Both the position numbers and the translations under genes were made by a program. This document shows positions 1 to 13,082 of a stretch of 64,000 nucleotides of DNA, piece by piece. The stretch's first letter is position 1. Each line of letters starts with the position of its first letter. The stretch is from assembly GCF_036417845.1 (NCBI RefSeq), contig NC_089978.1, forward strand, positions 127,316,183 to 127,380,182, given 5' to 3'. Under the pieces are notes generated by a model. The model was not told the origin of the DNA, searched no databases, and was given only the letters and a program-made list of their open reading frames with translations. Source of the DNA: Apteryx mantelli. Taxonomy: Eukaryota > Chordata > Aves > Apterygiformes > Apterygidae.

Positions 1-780
1 TCACCAACTTGTGCTAACTAGAGATATATTAGCTTCTAGCTCCCCATTTACTGATATATTTACATGCTTGTAGAGAGCTGATCACATTTATGAAATTAGG
101 AAAATGATTAAGAGAACAGATAACCTTTGTATACATTTTTAGGCCTTTTATGAGGGTGAAAGAAGGGAGTTAAGTGCTGCATGTTTCAATTCTTTATTTC
201 CAAACTAAAGAAAATACCATGCACATACCTCAAGGTCAGATGACAACATTTAGTTGTAGTATGTTTATGCCTAATGCTTGTCTACAGAGGAGCCTCAGAG
301 GTAAGCACAAACTTGAGGTAAGATTATGATGTTACAATCTGGGTGCTGCTAAGATGATATCTGGAAGCTAAGATCCAAAAGGTAAAACATCAAGCAAAAT
401 TTTCTGTTTCAGAAGTAAAGGCATTCTTTTGTTTTTGTAGATGAGATTAGTAATCTCTGTAGCAAAGAAGTTTGCTCTTAAAATTGTGAATCAGACCATG
501 AACATATTGGTATCAGCCCTGTCTGTTCCAGATAAAGAATTTGGACAAGAGCCTAATTTTTTTGTCTTATTGATTGCAGTCCCACTAAAGCAAAGTGATC
601 TCAGCTGAGCTGCAACCACATCAGTACTGTGATGAGTAAAATGATTTGTAGTGTAAAGAAGAATCAAAATGTGAAAATAAAGCCTAGGAACAACAGATCA
701 GTGATAAAAGCTGATTATATCTTTTGTATAGATTTAAGTAATGCGCTTCTAGTGGATAGCCCTCACTATGTGGTGCTGAT

Positions 781-828
781 GAAATATGAAGCTAGAACTA
801 TAGGGAAATATGAAGCTAGAACTGTAGG
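781..828. repeat. 24-bp direct tandem duplication, two copies
   Basis: Positions 781-804 and 805-828 are the same 24-bp unit, starting GAAATATGAAGCTAGAAC, with one difference (A to G in the second copy). The period is a multiple of three, so any frame across it stays open and repeats an 8-residue unit. The likeliest origin is replication slippage. Confidence 0.9.
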
Positions 829-3587
829 AAAAAATGACTCAGATTCAAAAAAACTGGTGTATCTTTTAACTGAAATAGCAGAGAATTGTAACTTTAAATG
901 AGAGGAAGGCCAAAAATATTAAAAGTTTGAAAAGAAATATCGCACTATATTAATAAAGACATATATGAAAATGAGAGCATATGATCAAATTTAGGGAATA
1001 AATAGGGTTGTTTTATATAAATCCAAGCTTTAGGCACAAGGCTAATGCTTCTCCTTGGAAAACAGCATTGCCAGTTACTATAAATCCCAGGAAATTTGTG
1101 TTGTTCTGTATTGTTGCCAGCACTAGGATGTTGGCAAGCAATGACTGAGCAAGAGTTTCAAGAATCAAAATCCAAATGCAAAAAAAAGAAAAAAGATTTA
1201 ATAGAAAAATAAATTTCTGGCGATGATGATTGTTGAAAGAATTTTTCAATATTGCCCAAATCAACCTAACAGGTTGATAAAACCAAAAGATAGAAGAAAG
1301 ACTCCCCGTCCCTGTCCCCACATCTTTTTAAAATACTGTTGTGTTTTGTGCCCTAATATTTTTTGAAAGTTTATGACTAGCAATACTTAGTTCCCCAGCC
1401 CCTTTCTGTTTTCAGATGTATGAGACAAACACAACATGCACTCCTGTAAAAGCGCAGCACCAGAGCTTCTCTGCCAACACAAGCCCCAATGTACTTCATG
1501 CGAGAGTGAAGAAAAAAGGAGGAAGATGTTAGTTTCTGCACGAGATAGAACATATGACCCAGCAGTGTTAATCTCTCATTCTGTGACTGAGATGTGACCT
1601 ATATGAATGCTAGTGAGAACCTTTTCAGAGAGGATCATGAAGAACTTGGACAGCCAGTTGCAGCAGATGTGAGGAAAAGAGACACTAAGTTGGAGAACCA
1701 GCACTATACAGAAATCTCTTTTTCCTCTATTGCAGTATTCTCCCAGTACAAGCTGCTGAAGGCTAGGTGCACTAAATCCTACTTAATGGCAAACTTCAAG
1801 AGAAAGGGGCACATAAGAGGATCATATCTCCTCAAGGATGACCATATTGAACACTGGAAGGTTACAGCAGTAACTGGCAGGCTTCCTGAAAGGAGGCACA
1901 GCAACATGGATGTGTGCCTTTTGCCTGGGATGGACTGAACTGAGTGTGTATATGCAGCAAGTCTGTTATGTGATAGAGGAGGCATGGAGTCCTAGCCCTC
2001 TCTAGCACAGACAAAAGGAAGGAATCCTGGTCAAAAATTTTGGGTAGGAGCATGGTGGGTACTTTCTGTTTCTTTCTAAATGCTAGGAATAAAAGCTTGC
2101 AGACATTTTTATGTTGAGAAGGAAAATAGTGTCTTACCTGAGAAAATGTGAACATATGCTACATAGAATGGCTCAATAAAATGCTGCAGATCAGGAGGGT
2201 CTTTTCACTAGGTTTAGTGCCTAAAATAAAACAATTAAGTACATGATTGTACCTGAATGTAAGCAGAAATGGCCCAGCTTGGAGTCCAATTCAGTCCAAG
2301 AGGGTGTCAAAAATTGGGATGTAAAAACAACCCAGTTCCCACCAAACCAACCACTTCCCACCACTTCCCAAAAGGCGGTAAGTTCTGGACTGAAATACAA
2401 AGCGCAGCGCCCAGTCTCCTAAACAGCTTGACAGTAACAGGAGAAAGGAGTTGAACTAAAACAAACCCTTTGTTCACCAAGCCTGTGAAATCCTCCTGTA
2501 TCCTCTCATGCAAGTTTGTAACAATAAGAGTCAACTAGCAACACTAATATGTTTCTTTTGTCACCTCCAGTATCCCCAGGCAGCACTAAGGCCTTCATTT
2601 ATATGCCGGTGCGCACAGAGTTCCCTAGGATGTATTTTATGTTTCAGTAACTGATTTACATTCGATCTGCCACAATAACGGCCAGATGATCACCTCCATT
2701 ATGCAAATGAATGCATGGGGAGAGCAAGGAAGGCAGTCACTTGAAGTGGCAGAGGGAACAAGCACCCTTCTGTTCAGGGTGCTGCTTCCCTCTACCCCTA
2801 GACCCTTTCCATAGCTTTCTTACTTGCAAATTTGTATTCAAGCGAAGGGTACAGTCAACTGGAAGGTGATGAATTGGGCTAGAAGCCGCTTTCTGTCACA
2901 GTTGAGACTCAGCTTACACAGGGAAAGGTACACTGGGAGTATAAAAGATGTTCAGTAAGCAAAAGCCTCATTACCTTTAGGCTTTTATTGTACACCAACT
3001 CTCACTGATTTAACCAAACAGGCTTAAAAACATGTTGGTTATTAAGCTAGAGAAGGGCTTATTTTAATGAAATACAACTAACTAGGAGATTTGTGCTTAG
3101 GGAGAGAAATATAAACAACCTACATGTAATTATCAGGAAAATGTGCATCATACAGAAGATGGCCTACTTCTGCTTATATGTCTTAAGAACTGTTATAAAG
3201 GAAGAGTTTTTCTGACCAGCAGAATTGTGTCAATATAATTGTGCCATTCTAGCTTACAGTTGGACATGCTATTACATAAAAATGACAGCATCCTAATTCT
3301 GGTACCTAAATATCATAAATAATCAAAATTATTTTATATAAATCTCATTTGAAAGGTGAAAACAGGTCATGAATAAAGAGATTAAGTTGGGAGCTAATCT
3401 CTGAGCCTTACAGTAAGGCAAGAAGTCATTGTGAATATTCCTATCTTGCATTTACTGAAATACATTAAGTTTTACCTGTGTGGGATTAATGTGTAGTTTT
3501 TCTGTTTTCTTTCTTCTGTTGGCTAGAATGGAGAAAGTTTTTTTGTGGGGGAGGAAGGGGGAAACACCCCACACAGGAATTAACAAA

Positions 3588-3646
3588 TTAATACATTAAT
3601 AATTACACAGCTATGTATATACATTTAATACATTATTAAATTACAC
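3588..3646. repeat. AT-rich imperfect direct repeat, period about 36 bp
   Basis: The segment starting TTAATACATTAATAATTACA at 3588 recurs at 3624 as TTAATACATTATTAAATTAC, with small changes. This is local slippage in a low-complexity AT stretch, and I infer no function. Confidence 0.7.
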
Positions 3647-5979
3647 AAAACAAATAATTCCACTGGGTTTTCAGAAGCTAGGGATATAATAATTCTATCT
3701 GGGAGAGTAGTACATTCAAAATCTTTGTCCCAGAATCACAAGCAATGTAGACACACAACCTATCTTCTGTAAATTAGGTGAGAAGGGTCTAAGAGCCCAG
3801 TATCTGAAGACTTCCTGAACTTTGAGAAACTTCAGATCTGAATCCAATTTTGTAGCACAGGCCCATTTCTGAAATCTGTATCAATGCACTTGATTCTCTT
3901 CTATCTGTGTCAAACAGATGTATTTCTACTTCAGTGGGTTCATTTCTGAAGCTTAGCCCATGTTGTAGGACAATGAGCTTACCATCTGTTCTCTCGCTAA
4001 CTTTTCCTTTTATCCTACAGGAGCTTTATTCAGATTTTTTGGAAGAACTGTTCCCTTCTCACTTTGAATTTAGCTTGAAGTTTGTAGCTTCCATTTCAGA
4101 CCTGAAGAGGGGCTCACATGCCTGAAACATTCTTTTGGTTTCAGTTACATCCCGCTGGTTTAATACAAAGATCTTACTTCTCCTTACAGACCTTGCCTAC
4201 ACATGCACAGAGAGAAAAAATGCTAGGTATAATGGCAGCAACTCAAAACTGGTTAAACACTGAAGTCCTCACAGAGAAAATTGCTCTTGCAGTCAGCAGA
4301 AGTCTTGCCTAGACTGACATGTCAGGTTTTGGCCCTGTACTTCTAAAATAAAGCCTCTCCCAGAAGACCTGAATCAAAATATCTATCAAAATATCTAAGA
4401 CTAGCCAATATCATATTTATATATAAAATAGACTCAGGGACACCCTTTGACCTTTTGGTAACAGACCCACTCACAAAAGCAAGGTCTTGTAGAACTGACC
4501 TCTTCATGCTCAAAGTGTGGGGCAACAAGCCAGTCTAACATCTGCTTAGTATTCATTGCAAAGCAAATGCACAGTGCTGACACCATTAATCAGCTTGTCC
4601 AAGTGAATAAAATGTCAAAAGCTGATGTAAGAAAGCTTGGCTTTAAAAGCAAACATTTCCTACAGATCTGCATGGGTCCATCTAATGATGGATTAGCTAA
4701 CCCTGGAAGATGAAGAATGACTCCAGCCTAATTTTAGGGGTGGAATGTATGTAAATCTAACATTGTACACAGAAAGATTGTAAAGAAATTAGAGGTATGG
4801 AAACTAGTTCTACAAAAATCAATCTCCTGCCATTGGTGCCACAAACTTCAAGATGGGATATTAAACAGAAAGAATAAAAACACTTTTGTTTTGGGTCACA
4901 CCTGCAGGTTGCAAGCTGTGCCTTAAAAGTAAATCTTTTTCATTCACAGAACTGCTAAACAGCAGCTAGCATTTCTTTCCCCCTCCACTCCTTTGCTGAG
5001 CCACAGACAGGAAGAGTGCCTAAAAGTCAGAAATTAGCTAGATTTAAGGTCAGTGGAATAGGTGCAAAGCAGTGCAACAGCACTTGAAATCTGTGGTTAA
5101 ATTATGGGTGAAAACTGAGGAACAGTTAGTAAAGGGTGCTGTTACTCCCCTTTTAACGAGGAGCAGAACATCTGTCAGGGAAATGGGAGATAGGGAACAC
5201 AGGCACGTGTGTCAGGAGTCCTCTGGAAACTAGCGTCAGGAAGCTAGAAATGGAAAAAATCTGTGCTAGCCAGCTTAAAAATGTAGGACATATTCTATTG
5301 CATTGTCAAATCTGCTTTTAAAAGTCCAAGGCTTTTGTGTTTCCAAGATTTCCTTTGGGAGCTGTTTCTGGACTGTAGTGTTTTTCAGTGTTAGTATGTT
5401 TTTTCCTGATACACTTTTTTTACCTGAATTTCTTCCCACAATAGTACAGCCCTTCATAACACAATTAAAAATTCCCCTCCTTCATAAGTTCTGTAGCCTT
5501 CACTGTCTTTCTCTTAGGGTCAGATTCTGTTACGTTTTCTCAGAATATCCTGTCTTTTACTGTAAATTAGCCCCATTGAAAATCATGGGGATTATTCAGG
5601 GGATAGAGGTCTAGCCTTAATAATAAAGTGGGCATCACTGAAACAAGTATAATATGTCTTGAATCAATGAGACAAATGTTTTTCATTGGGAAGAGGAGAC
5701 TATGGATTGAATGAATCAGTCTTTTCATCACTATAAATCAGAGACTTGGTAGACAGAGCAGCCATCATGTATACTGAAAGGACTGTATGTGATGTGCTGT
5801 TCTAATAGAAGGAATACATGATTCTTCTGTTGTACTGTTTTTCAGTTACCTTGGGGAAGGATAACATTTGAGAATTTACTGTAAAGTGCTATTGACTAAA
5901 CACTGTGGACTTCTGCTCCAACTAGCTAAAGAACAACTGTAGCGTACAAAAACAGCTTGGGTCAAGTGATTGTGAATTA

Positions 5980-7830
5980 ATGCAGATCAATTTACATGAA
6001 ATTAATTTAAATTTAAAAAGCAGTGCCAGAAAAAAAGAACAAAATTTGAAAAATAGAGAGACCCATTTAGTGAAGTTAGCTGGATTGAAGAGCTCAAAAG
6101 CCTGAATGGTGAGAAAATTTTGGAGGATTTGCAAGTGGGAGAGGCAAAATTCCTCTGTAACTTGAATCTCAAGTAAAGGAAAACACTTTTAGAGGAAGGC
6201 CCTAACTGTAACTGCATGAACTGCTACCTAGAAAAATACATTACGGGTAAACAAAAAGCCTAGAAGAAATGGAAAAGGAAATTAATCAACTAAAACTGCT
6301 CTGCCTCAGAGGTTAGAGAAGATAGCAATAAAGTATGAGTTGCCAAAAATACACACAAATAAAAGGAAAAAGAAAAAAAGAAAGAATCTTTAATCATTAA
6401 AAAAAGGAAGGTAGGGTAACTGTGCAATCAGACCAGAACAGAAATGAATGATTATCTACTTAAGACCCCAAAACAAAATGGTTTTTTTTTTCCATCTTGT
6501 ACAGCAAACGCTACTTCTGTTTTTAACAGGACAGAGAAAACATGATGAGGCATTTGCAGACCTCAATAGTACACAAGGCTTTAGAACATGCCGTGAAGGA
6601 AAAAAATAGTAGAAGACATAAAGGAAAATGAAAAATAGGACAAAATGCGGTCTGGGCTTACCAAAGATGGTAAGCTGGGCTGTAACACGTACATTTGGCA
6701 TTGTTTCTGACAACATAATCAATTTTTTTTTAGGGAAAGAATATGCAGGAGATCTATTGGGACTTCTACAAACCTTTCTTATACAGTTCCACAGTATTAA
6801 TTTAAACTGGAGAAGACTTGAATTAGTATATGAACCACTTGAATGTGGGAATACAAATTAGTCTGACAATGACAAGAGAATTTGGCAAGGAGCTGAATAA
6901 GGGAAAGAGAACAAGGATTTATCATTGAGGGTTTGAGGAAGTTTACAGGGAGACATCCTCCAGGACTGGTTACGGAATCAATATTATAAAATATTCTTAC
7001 TAATGGTCTTGGCACAGAGACTAGAGCATATTAATGAAATCTATGGATGATACAAAGTCAGAGGCATTTTCAGTACAGTAGTAAAATATCGTATAAGGAG
7101 AGGGAACAGAACATCATACAGGAAACAGGGACTGATTTTGAAGACAGGAGTAAAAGAAATGTGATGAACTGTAAATAAAATGCAAAGACAAGTAAGAATT
7201 TCTGCTTTAAGTTGTCAGTTTATCAACTAGAGGCATCCAGGGACAGGGATCCATGTGTTAGGTGCCCAACTATGAGAAGCCATTGTCATAAAGCCATGAA
7301 AAAGAAAAATGTGATCCTCATCTGTCAGGCAAGATATTTTAACAGAGATGGGGAATTATTAATTCCATTTTACATGAAACAATAAGACACCCCCCGGAAT
7401 GCCAAGCACGGTTCTAGTTGTCATTATTTAAAAGATTAATTTGACCTGGATCATGCGAACAGAACACATTCGGAGACTGGACGCTAGGCTGGTCAGGAAA
7501 CTGGATACTAGGCTCATGAAGAACCTATCTTGTTAAAGGTGGCTAAAAGAGTGAGGTTGTTCAAATGAGCAATCTGATAAGCAGGGATGTGACTGCTGGC
7601 CATGAACGCATCAAGGGATATGTATGGAAGAGGAGCTGCTCTTCATTCCAAAAGAAGATATTGGCACAATGTCAGCTGAAGGAAGGTTTCTAAAGAGCAG
7701 AGTGAGGACTTACTAAAACAGCCTTCTGAGAGATGTAATAGGAACAAGAAGACCAATTAGATTTTAAAAGGATTGCCAGCAGTTTGCAAGCAGATTTTTT
7801 ATTAAATGATTGTTTGCAATATGAGAAGAT
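5980..7830 (+). mobile_element. Long, heavily decayed CR1-type LINE (ORF2 reverse transcriptase region to near the 3' end)
   Basis: This is a non-LTR retrotransposon relic of about 1.85 kb reading on the + strand. At 6628-6861 a frame still reads KEYAGDLLGLLQTF followed by HSINLNW, matching the reverse-transcriptase block that in CR1 elements reads roughly YAGDLLYLDFCKAF...HSIL. Just downstream, about 6940-7080, the DNA follows the region coding for the QGSILGP block and then the 'ADDTK' block (TATGGATGATACAAAG at 7043). The part from 7200 to 7790 follows the ORF2 C-terminal and 3' UTR order of old sauropsid CR1 families, including AGAAGGTTTCTAA-like and CCAATTAGATTTTAA-like words. Frames are broken by many stops and indels, so the element is dead. 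The 5' end is inferred from weak similarity around 6000-6270; the core 6270-7790 is firmer. Subfamily is unknown. Confidence 0.7.
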
Positions 7831-10800
7831 TGCACTTTCTGGACCTCAAGTCTGTTTTTTCCCACTTTCTCCCAAAAGAGAAAAAAACAAGCCAAAAAGG
7901 GAAAGAGACATTTAAAGTTGCCACTGTTATTTAAGACTGAAGAATGTACTTTAATTCAGATAGTTTGGAAAACTCCCTCTGGGCTCAGAACACTTTGAGC
8001 AGTGTTTAGATTCCCCTCAGGCTCTGCTGGATCAATTCTCTTTCTCTGACTCCTGAACAACTCTCTGCTTCATTCTGTAGGATTCCTGCTCCTTGCAACA
8101 GTGCTCTTCTAAGCCCAGCTTTTCCTGGTGAGGCTCAGGTAACTCTCAGACTAGGCTGGGTTTAGTTTCAATCTCGACAGAAATGGGAAATCATATAACA
8201 AGACGTCTATCATCGTCCACCTCTGCCTGATCATGGTCTGCCTACGAAATATGATGCACCCTTGGCTTGTTGCCTTCCCAAGATAGTCAGCTCCCCTGTC
8301 TTAGCTTTCTTAACTTGACTCTATTCACTTCTGATAACTGTTACGTGACCCCCAAACACCCACAAGCCCAATCACAGCAGGACGGACAATCTCATCTAGT
8401 GGAGCTGTGCCAGTCTGGAACTATATCTGGGATTCATAAAATCACATCTAGAAGAATATCCGTAAGAGAGAGGCATGTCCACGAGTCCACTTTCAACACA
8501 TCACAGACCAATTCTTCAAAAAGCTCCAACACAGACTGGGAAAGGAACCCTGAGACATGACCTTGCCAACTGCAGTGCCAAACACACGTAACTGGAGTGT
8601 CTGTGCAGACATCCGTACACTGCTCCGTTGCTGTGGTTGCCTTCTGCTCTGTTTGGTATGTTCTCCTGCACTTGGTTTACCTTCAGGGGGCCTCTGGCTT
8701 GGTGTTCCCCATCATGGGCTGTGGATAGCTTCTACACAGGGACTAATTGTGTCCTGGTGGGATGCTGTTGCTGCAGTTTCTGTTCCAAACTAAGGCTGGA
8801 TAATGCAAAAGGTAACCAACAAGCAGATGTCAACATCGAAAGAAAATGAGAAAGAAATGGTCTGGACTTCTGTTAGTATCGCAAAATGTTATCCACAGCG
8901 AGTGTGAATGAGTCTTAGGCCTGCTCAATGGCAGCTGCATTTTTAACTTTATGTTAGAGCTATTTAAAGAAGTTGCATTTAAATTGAATATAAAATCTCA
9001 TGAGTACTTATATTGAAGGTAGCTGACTGGTTAGACAATCATGCAGACAAGAAAAAAATAGTACTTTTAATTATAATTATACCAACACAAAAATGATGAA
9101 GGCTTCCTTAATTTTGCATCTTACCTATGGCCTCACAATACTTCCCTTAAGGAACTGTGTAGTTCTTAGCTTTCATGGCCATGTGAAAAAACCCTTCAGG
9201 TTATGGAGGCATTTCTAGAACTATAAAATAGCATATACATAAATTATATTTTGCATATTAGTTGGAGAAAAAAATTGTATAAAGCACTTCTTTTTTTCCC
9301 AGCTAAAATGTTGTCAGAACATAACTTGGCCTATTTCAAAGTTTCTGGAATGTGATCCATGTCACCAAATTTCATATATGTTAGTAATATTTGTATTCAT
9401 GACTAGTAAAAAATAATCATATTCATGTTTGATTTGTACCTAAAAACTCAGATACGGAGATGTTCTGGAATAGTATGTTGGAAATCTCACAGCTGCTTCA
9501 TTTATATTTAAAAAGTAAGTTTCTAAAAAAATATATTTTGAGCATTAACTCAAACAGTCCAAAGAGGCTCTGTAGTTTGATATCCATTATAAATTAATTT
9601 TATGCCTTCTCCATAATTTTACATATTTGCAGTGACAGCATTTCCACTTGCATAGCAAAAACTAGAAATTTTAGCAATTAGGCAAAGAGCAGAGGGTACT
9701 TTTCACACCTGTAACGGCAGGGAAAGCAGCCTGGGATTGTAGGATGAGTATGGCTAGAAGAGAGTGTTAGAAAATTGCTTGGACAACTGCAGTACCATGG
9801 TTAATGATGCTGCTTCTAAATGACCCTCTTTCCTTTCTAAATTCCCTCCCCCCCATCCCCTCCAGATGATGGGGAGCTTATCCTTCTCACAGCTAACATT
9901 AAAAGTGTAGTTCAGTACACTGATGGTACTTGGCTGACATTATCAAAGGTGCTTTAATGCTCATAGAGACTAGAAACATATCTACTTTATAAACCCCTTT
10001 GTTTCTTTTATAAATCACAGCTATTATGGCAACTATTGTGATTTAAACCTTCTCGTGCAACTTACCATTCTGGAGCCTGCATTAAGTTAGGGAGGGGACT
10101 GTCATTTGCCAGATGACTGCCAAGTGCCCGCTACAGAGGCTCCCTGCAGGACTTCCAGAATCCTTCTCCTATCATTTCATATAGTATCTAGTAATAAACA
10201 AGAGCCGACACTGCAATTTTTCAGCAAATTCCATTGCTATGGAATCACGATATACACAAAGCCCTGATAATATCTGAGTATTTTGTACATAATTTTGATC
10301 CTAGACAACTGCACACAAGGTCAAGTGTCTTGGGAGTTTAGATCATTTTGTTTCCTACGTGTTATCTAAGTGAGAAATTGCATGCCGGCACAGAATGCCT
10401 CATATGTTATCAGGAAGCATCTGGAAACTTGACCTACATTTGAGAACGAAGTTCTCTGTACTGAGTTTCATATGTAAAAGTATTGCTTGTTTACAATATT
10501 TGTCATAAGACTTTATTATTAGATCCACTTTTTATCATCTTTTAAGATGTCACTGACTATTCCACTTTGTGGCATTCCCTTGTTTCAGTATAATCTCCAC
10601 TCTTACTCTTTCAAACCTACTTAGTTATCTGTAACACTGTTTTGAAACAACTTTGCAAAACTCTACTTTTCCTGCATCAGACTTGATGGTGTCCTCAAAG
10701 AAGGACTTGATGTACAGCACAGGTTTGACTCTCACCTCATGTAAATTAGAAAAGCTCTACTGAAGTTGCTGGAGATGCATAGATTTTCAAAAGCTGGTCC

Positions 10801-12735
10801 TTTATACTCTTTTTGTCTAGAGAGACCATAAGAACAGCATTAAAATATAGCAGTGTTGCTGTAGCTACAATAGCCTAAGGCTACAAGTGAGGCAAGGAGG
10901 TAATCACATTTTAGATCAGCTAATAGAACTAACAAAACCCAGACTTATTTGCATATCACAAACCTCATCTATGGTGAATAGTCTAATGAAAGATATGCCT
11001 TTCTACAAACTATGTCTAGTCCTTTAAGGGAGCTCCTAACTAATGGTTTGGTCCAGAACCGGTCACCACTGTTTCTTCCATCATTTACTAAATGTTTCTA
11101 GAGGCTGGTGTGAAAGGACTCCTGTGTTCCACTGAATGAGAGCTAGGACTGTTCAAACATTCCCATCCTTGTGTTCCCGCTTTATTACCTTTTCTTCATA
11201 TTCTGCTTTCCAGAGGTAAGTGCTGTGTTGTTATCCTGTTCTCAAAAAATAAAAATATTAGTGGTTACTTCCCCAGAGCTAAGTGAAATCCTGGAACAAC
11301 CTTAAGTGTTTCTTGAATCAGAAGGTACTTTGGGGTACTCACCAGTGAGACTCTGAGGGACGCCAGAATATTTAGCATGTTCCTACAGATAGTATGACCG
11401 GACTTGCATATGCTGTCCTGATGCCTAAAGCATTCTTTCAAGACACCCAGCTTATCATTTCATCAATCCAAATGCTTACTTTTAAATTACTAGAAAATGT
11501 TTGTTCACAAGAAAGCAGAATGTGTTCTGTGTTATCAGGAACAAGCTGTCTTGTGGAATGCGTATTGCTGTGATTAAGAACGTTGGAATGAATAGTTGTA
11601 TCTTTTCTCCAAAGCCCGCTTGCTTGCTTTCCTTTCTTTTTTGGCTCAAGGAGGGTATTCATACCACTTGCTCAGTGCTCCAGACAATTGCTAAACTCTG
11701 TATTGCTGTGAAAAAAAAAACCAACCTTCATTCTGGAAAAATATGAATATATCAGGTGAGTTAGAAGGAGGTAGTAACAAGACTAGTTCACAGTTTTAAT
11801 ACTGCATTATAAAATGATTATTACCCACAACATTTCAATTTGTAATTTTGAGAATATGGTTTTGGTTCTTCAGTGAATGACTAGAAAGGAAAGAGTCATA
11901 TGATCATAGGAACAGGACCAGACAATTTACGTATTTACATTTGGGAAAGCAATAGTCCTACACAGCAATTAGAAACATTTTCCTCAGCTAACCCATGACA
12001 CCAATTATCAGCCTAGAGAAGATGTCTGCAGCATTTGCTCCAAACAATCTGTTCCCCTTCATAAAAATAAACTTAGAAACTTCTCAGTTCACATCAGATA
12101 ATTTTTAGATAGGACTGATCTTTCCAGTGTTTTGTAGGCTGAGATTTTAATCTTGACAAGAAATAATCAGGAAGCCACAGAAATGATAAAATTTTTGGAA
12201 GAAAAGATGTAACCCAGACTGGACAGTAATTAGAATTAGTTCCCTATGACCACTCCACCTATTTCAGAAGTTGACTCAAATATTTCTCCTGTTTCACAAC
12301 TTGACTTTTTGCTCTGCTGTTGGCAGATGGCCAACATTCCAATTAGGCACAAGCTGGAAAACAGCCTGCAGGTCAATGCCTTTTGCTGGATTCAGATAAA
12401 ATCTTAACTACATTCTAGCCAAGATCAGACTGTAGCCATCATTTACTCATTCCTCGTCTTTCACACTGATGCAGTTGCGTTTATGTATCTGAAAGATGTG
12501 AGATAATAATGTGTGAAGTTTGAATGAACTTTTTCATATTGAAAACAACAGGGAAGAAGCTCTGTTGGCACATGCAGCAAAACTTTCTGACAGTAAAACC
12601 ACTATGTTATGCAAAAGACATTCTAGTGCATGGGATTTTCATGATCAAAATGATTTAAATTCTTACAGCACCATCCCTTTTCTAAGCGCTAAGAAACATT
12701 GCAGACAATTTATTCACGCAACTACCATTGCAATT
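7831..12735. other. Unique noncoding DNA
   Basis: No gene or clear interspersed repeat was recognised. The part from 7950 to 8850 is somewhat richer in C and T and has two overlapping chance frames of 70-100 codons around 8267-8849, without family resemblance. A C-run (CCTCCCCCCCATCCCCTCC) lies near 9846-9864. The rest is AT-rich sequence with no repeated structure that I could follow. Confidence 0.5.
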
Positions 12736-12739
12736 TAGA

Positions 12740-12870
12740 AAGTAGCATTATCCTAATATTACAGATGACAACACTGAAAGAGAGATACTTAAAAACAGCA
12801 CAGAAAACAGTGCCAGAGCTAGGACTGGATAGGTAGTAAGAACACTAGGTAGTCAAATCTTGTCCACTTC
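12740..12870 (-). mobile_element. MIR-type SINE relic, copy A of an adjacent pair
   Basis: On the + strand the segment reads as the reverse complement of a MIR: ATTATCCTAATATTACAGATGACAACACTGAAAG-like, then a region equivalent to 'cacacagctagtaagtggcagagc', here seen as CAGTGCCAGAGCTAGGACTGG. The order and spacing of these blocks match the central part of MIR. It is very diverged. A second copy in the same orientation lies about 80 bp further on. Confidence 0.6.
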
Positions 12871-12949
12871 TTAAGGTCACATTTTCATCAGAGTAGGCCT
12901 ATGCAGGTACTCCCATAGACTCCATGAACTGACCACCTCTGTAAAACAA

Positions 12950-13082
12950 GAAAATAGCATCATCCCTGCCTGATAGATAGGGAATTGAAGCACAAAGATA
13001 TTTTGTCACACAGGAAGTTTATGGAAAAGGCAGGAACTGAACCAGATGTTCTAAGATCTGGCCCAGTGCCTTAAGGACAAAA
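12950..13082 (-). mobile_element. MIR-type SINE relic, copy B of an adjacent pair
   Basis: The + strand reads as reverse-complement MIR: ATAGGGAATTGAAGCACAAA, then TCACACAGGAAGTTTATGG, GGCAGGAACTGAACCAGATG and CCCAGTGCCTTAAGGAC. These are the four landmark blocks of amniote MIR (the 'one strand of cacacaggaagtctgtggcagagc...gaac' pattern) in the right order and spacing. It is better preserved than copy A. Confidence 0.75.

Larger units (their letters stand above)
1..5975. other. Unique AT-rich noncoding DNA
   Basis: I see no gene here. Open frames are at most about 115 codons and have the Cys/Ser/Leu-rich composition of chance frames. The block holds only small local structure: a 24-bp direct duplication at 781-828, an A-rich run near 1180-1200, and an AT-rich imperfect duplication at 3588-3646. 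A short motif reading CCCCATTGAAAATCATGGGG at 5571-5590 resembles the core of an old amniote hairpin repeat. No CR1 3' end, LTR pair or tRNA-like fold was recognised. Confidence 0.55.

Noticed and set aside
6628..6861. 77-codon frame as a host gene
   Set aside because: Its YAGDLLGLLQTF block is a decayed CR1 reverse transcriptase motif.
7950..8850. Possible LTR because of C/T-rich composition and short frames
   Set aside because: No paired terminal repeats, TG...CA ends with duplication, primer-binding site or gag/pol-like frames were found.
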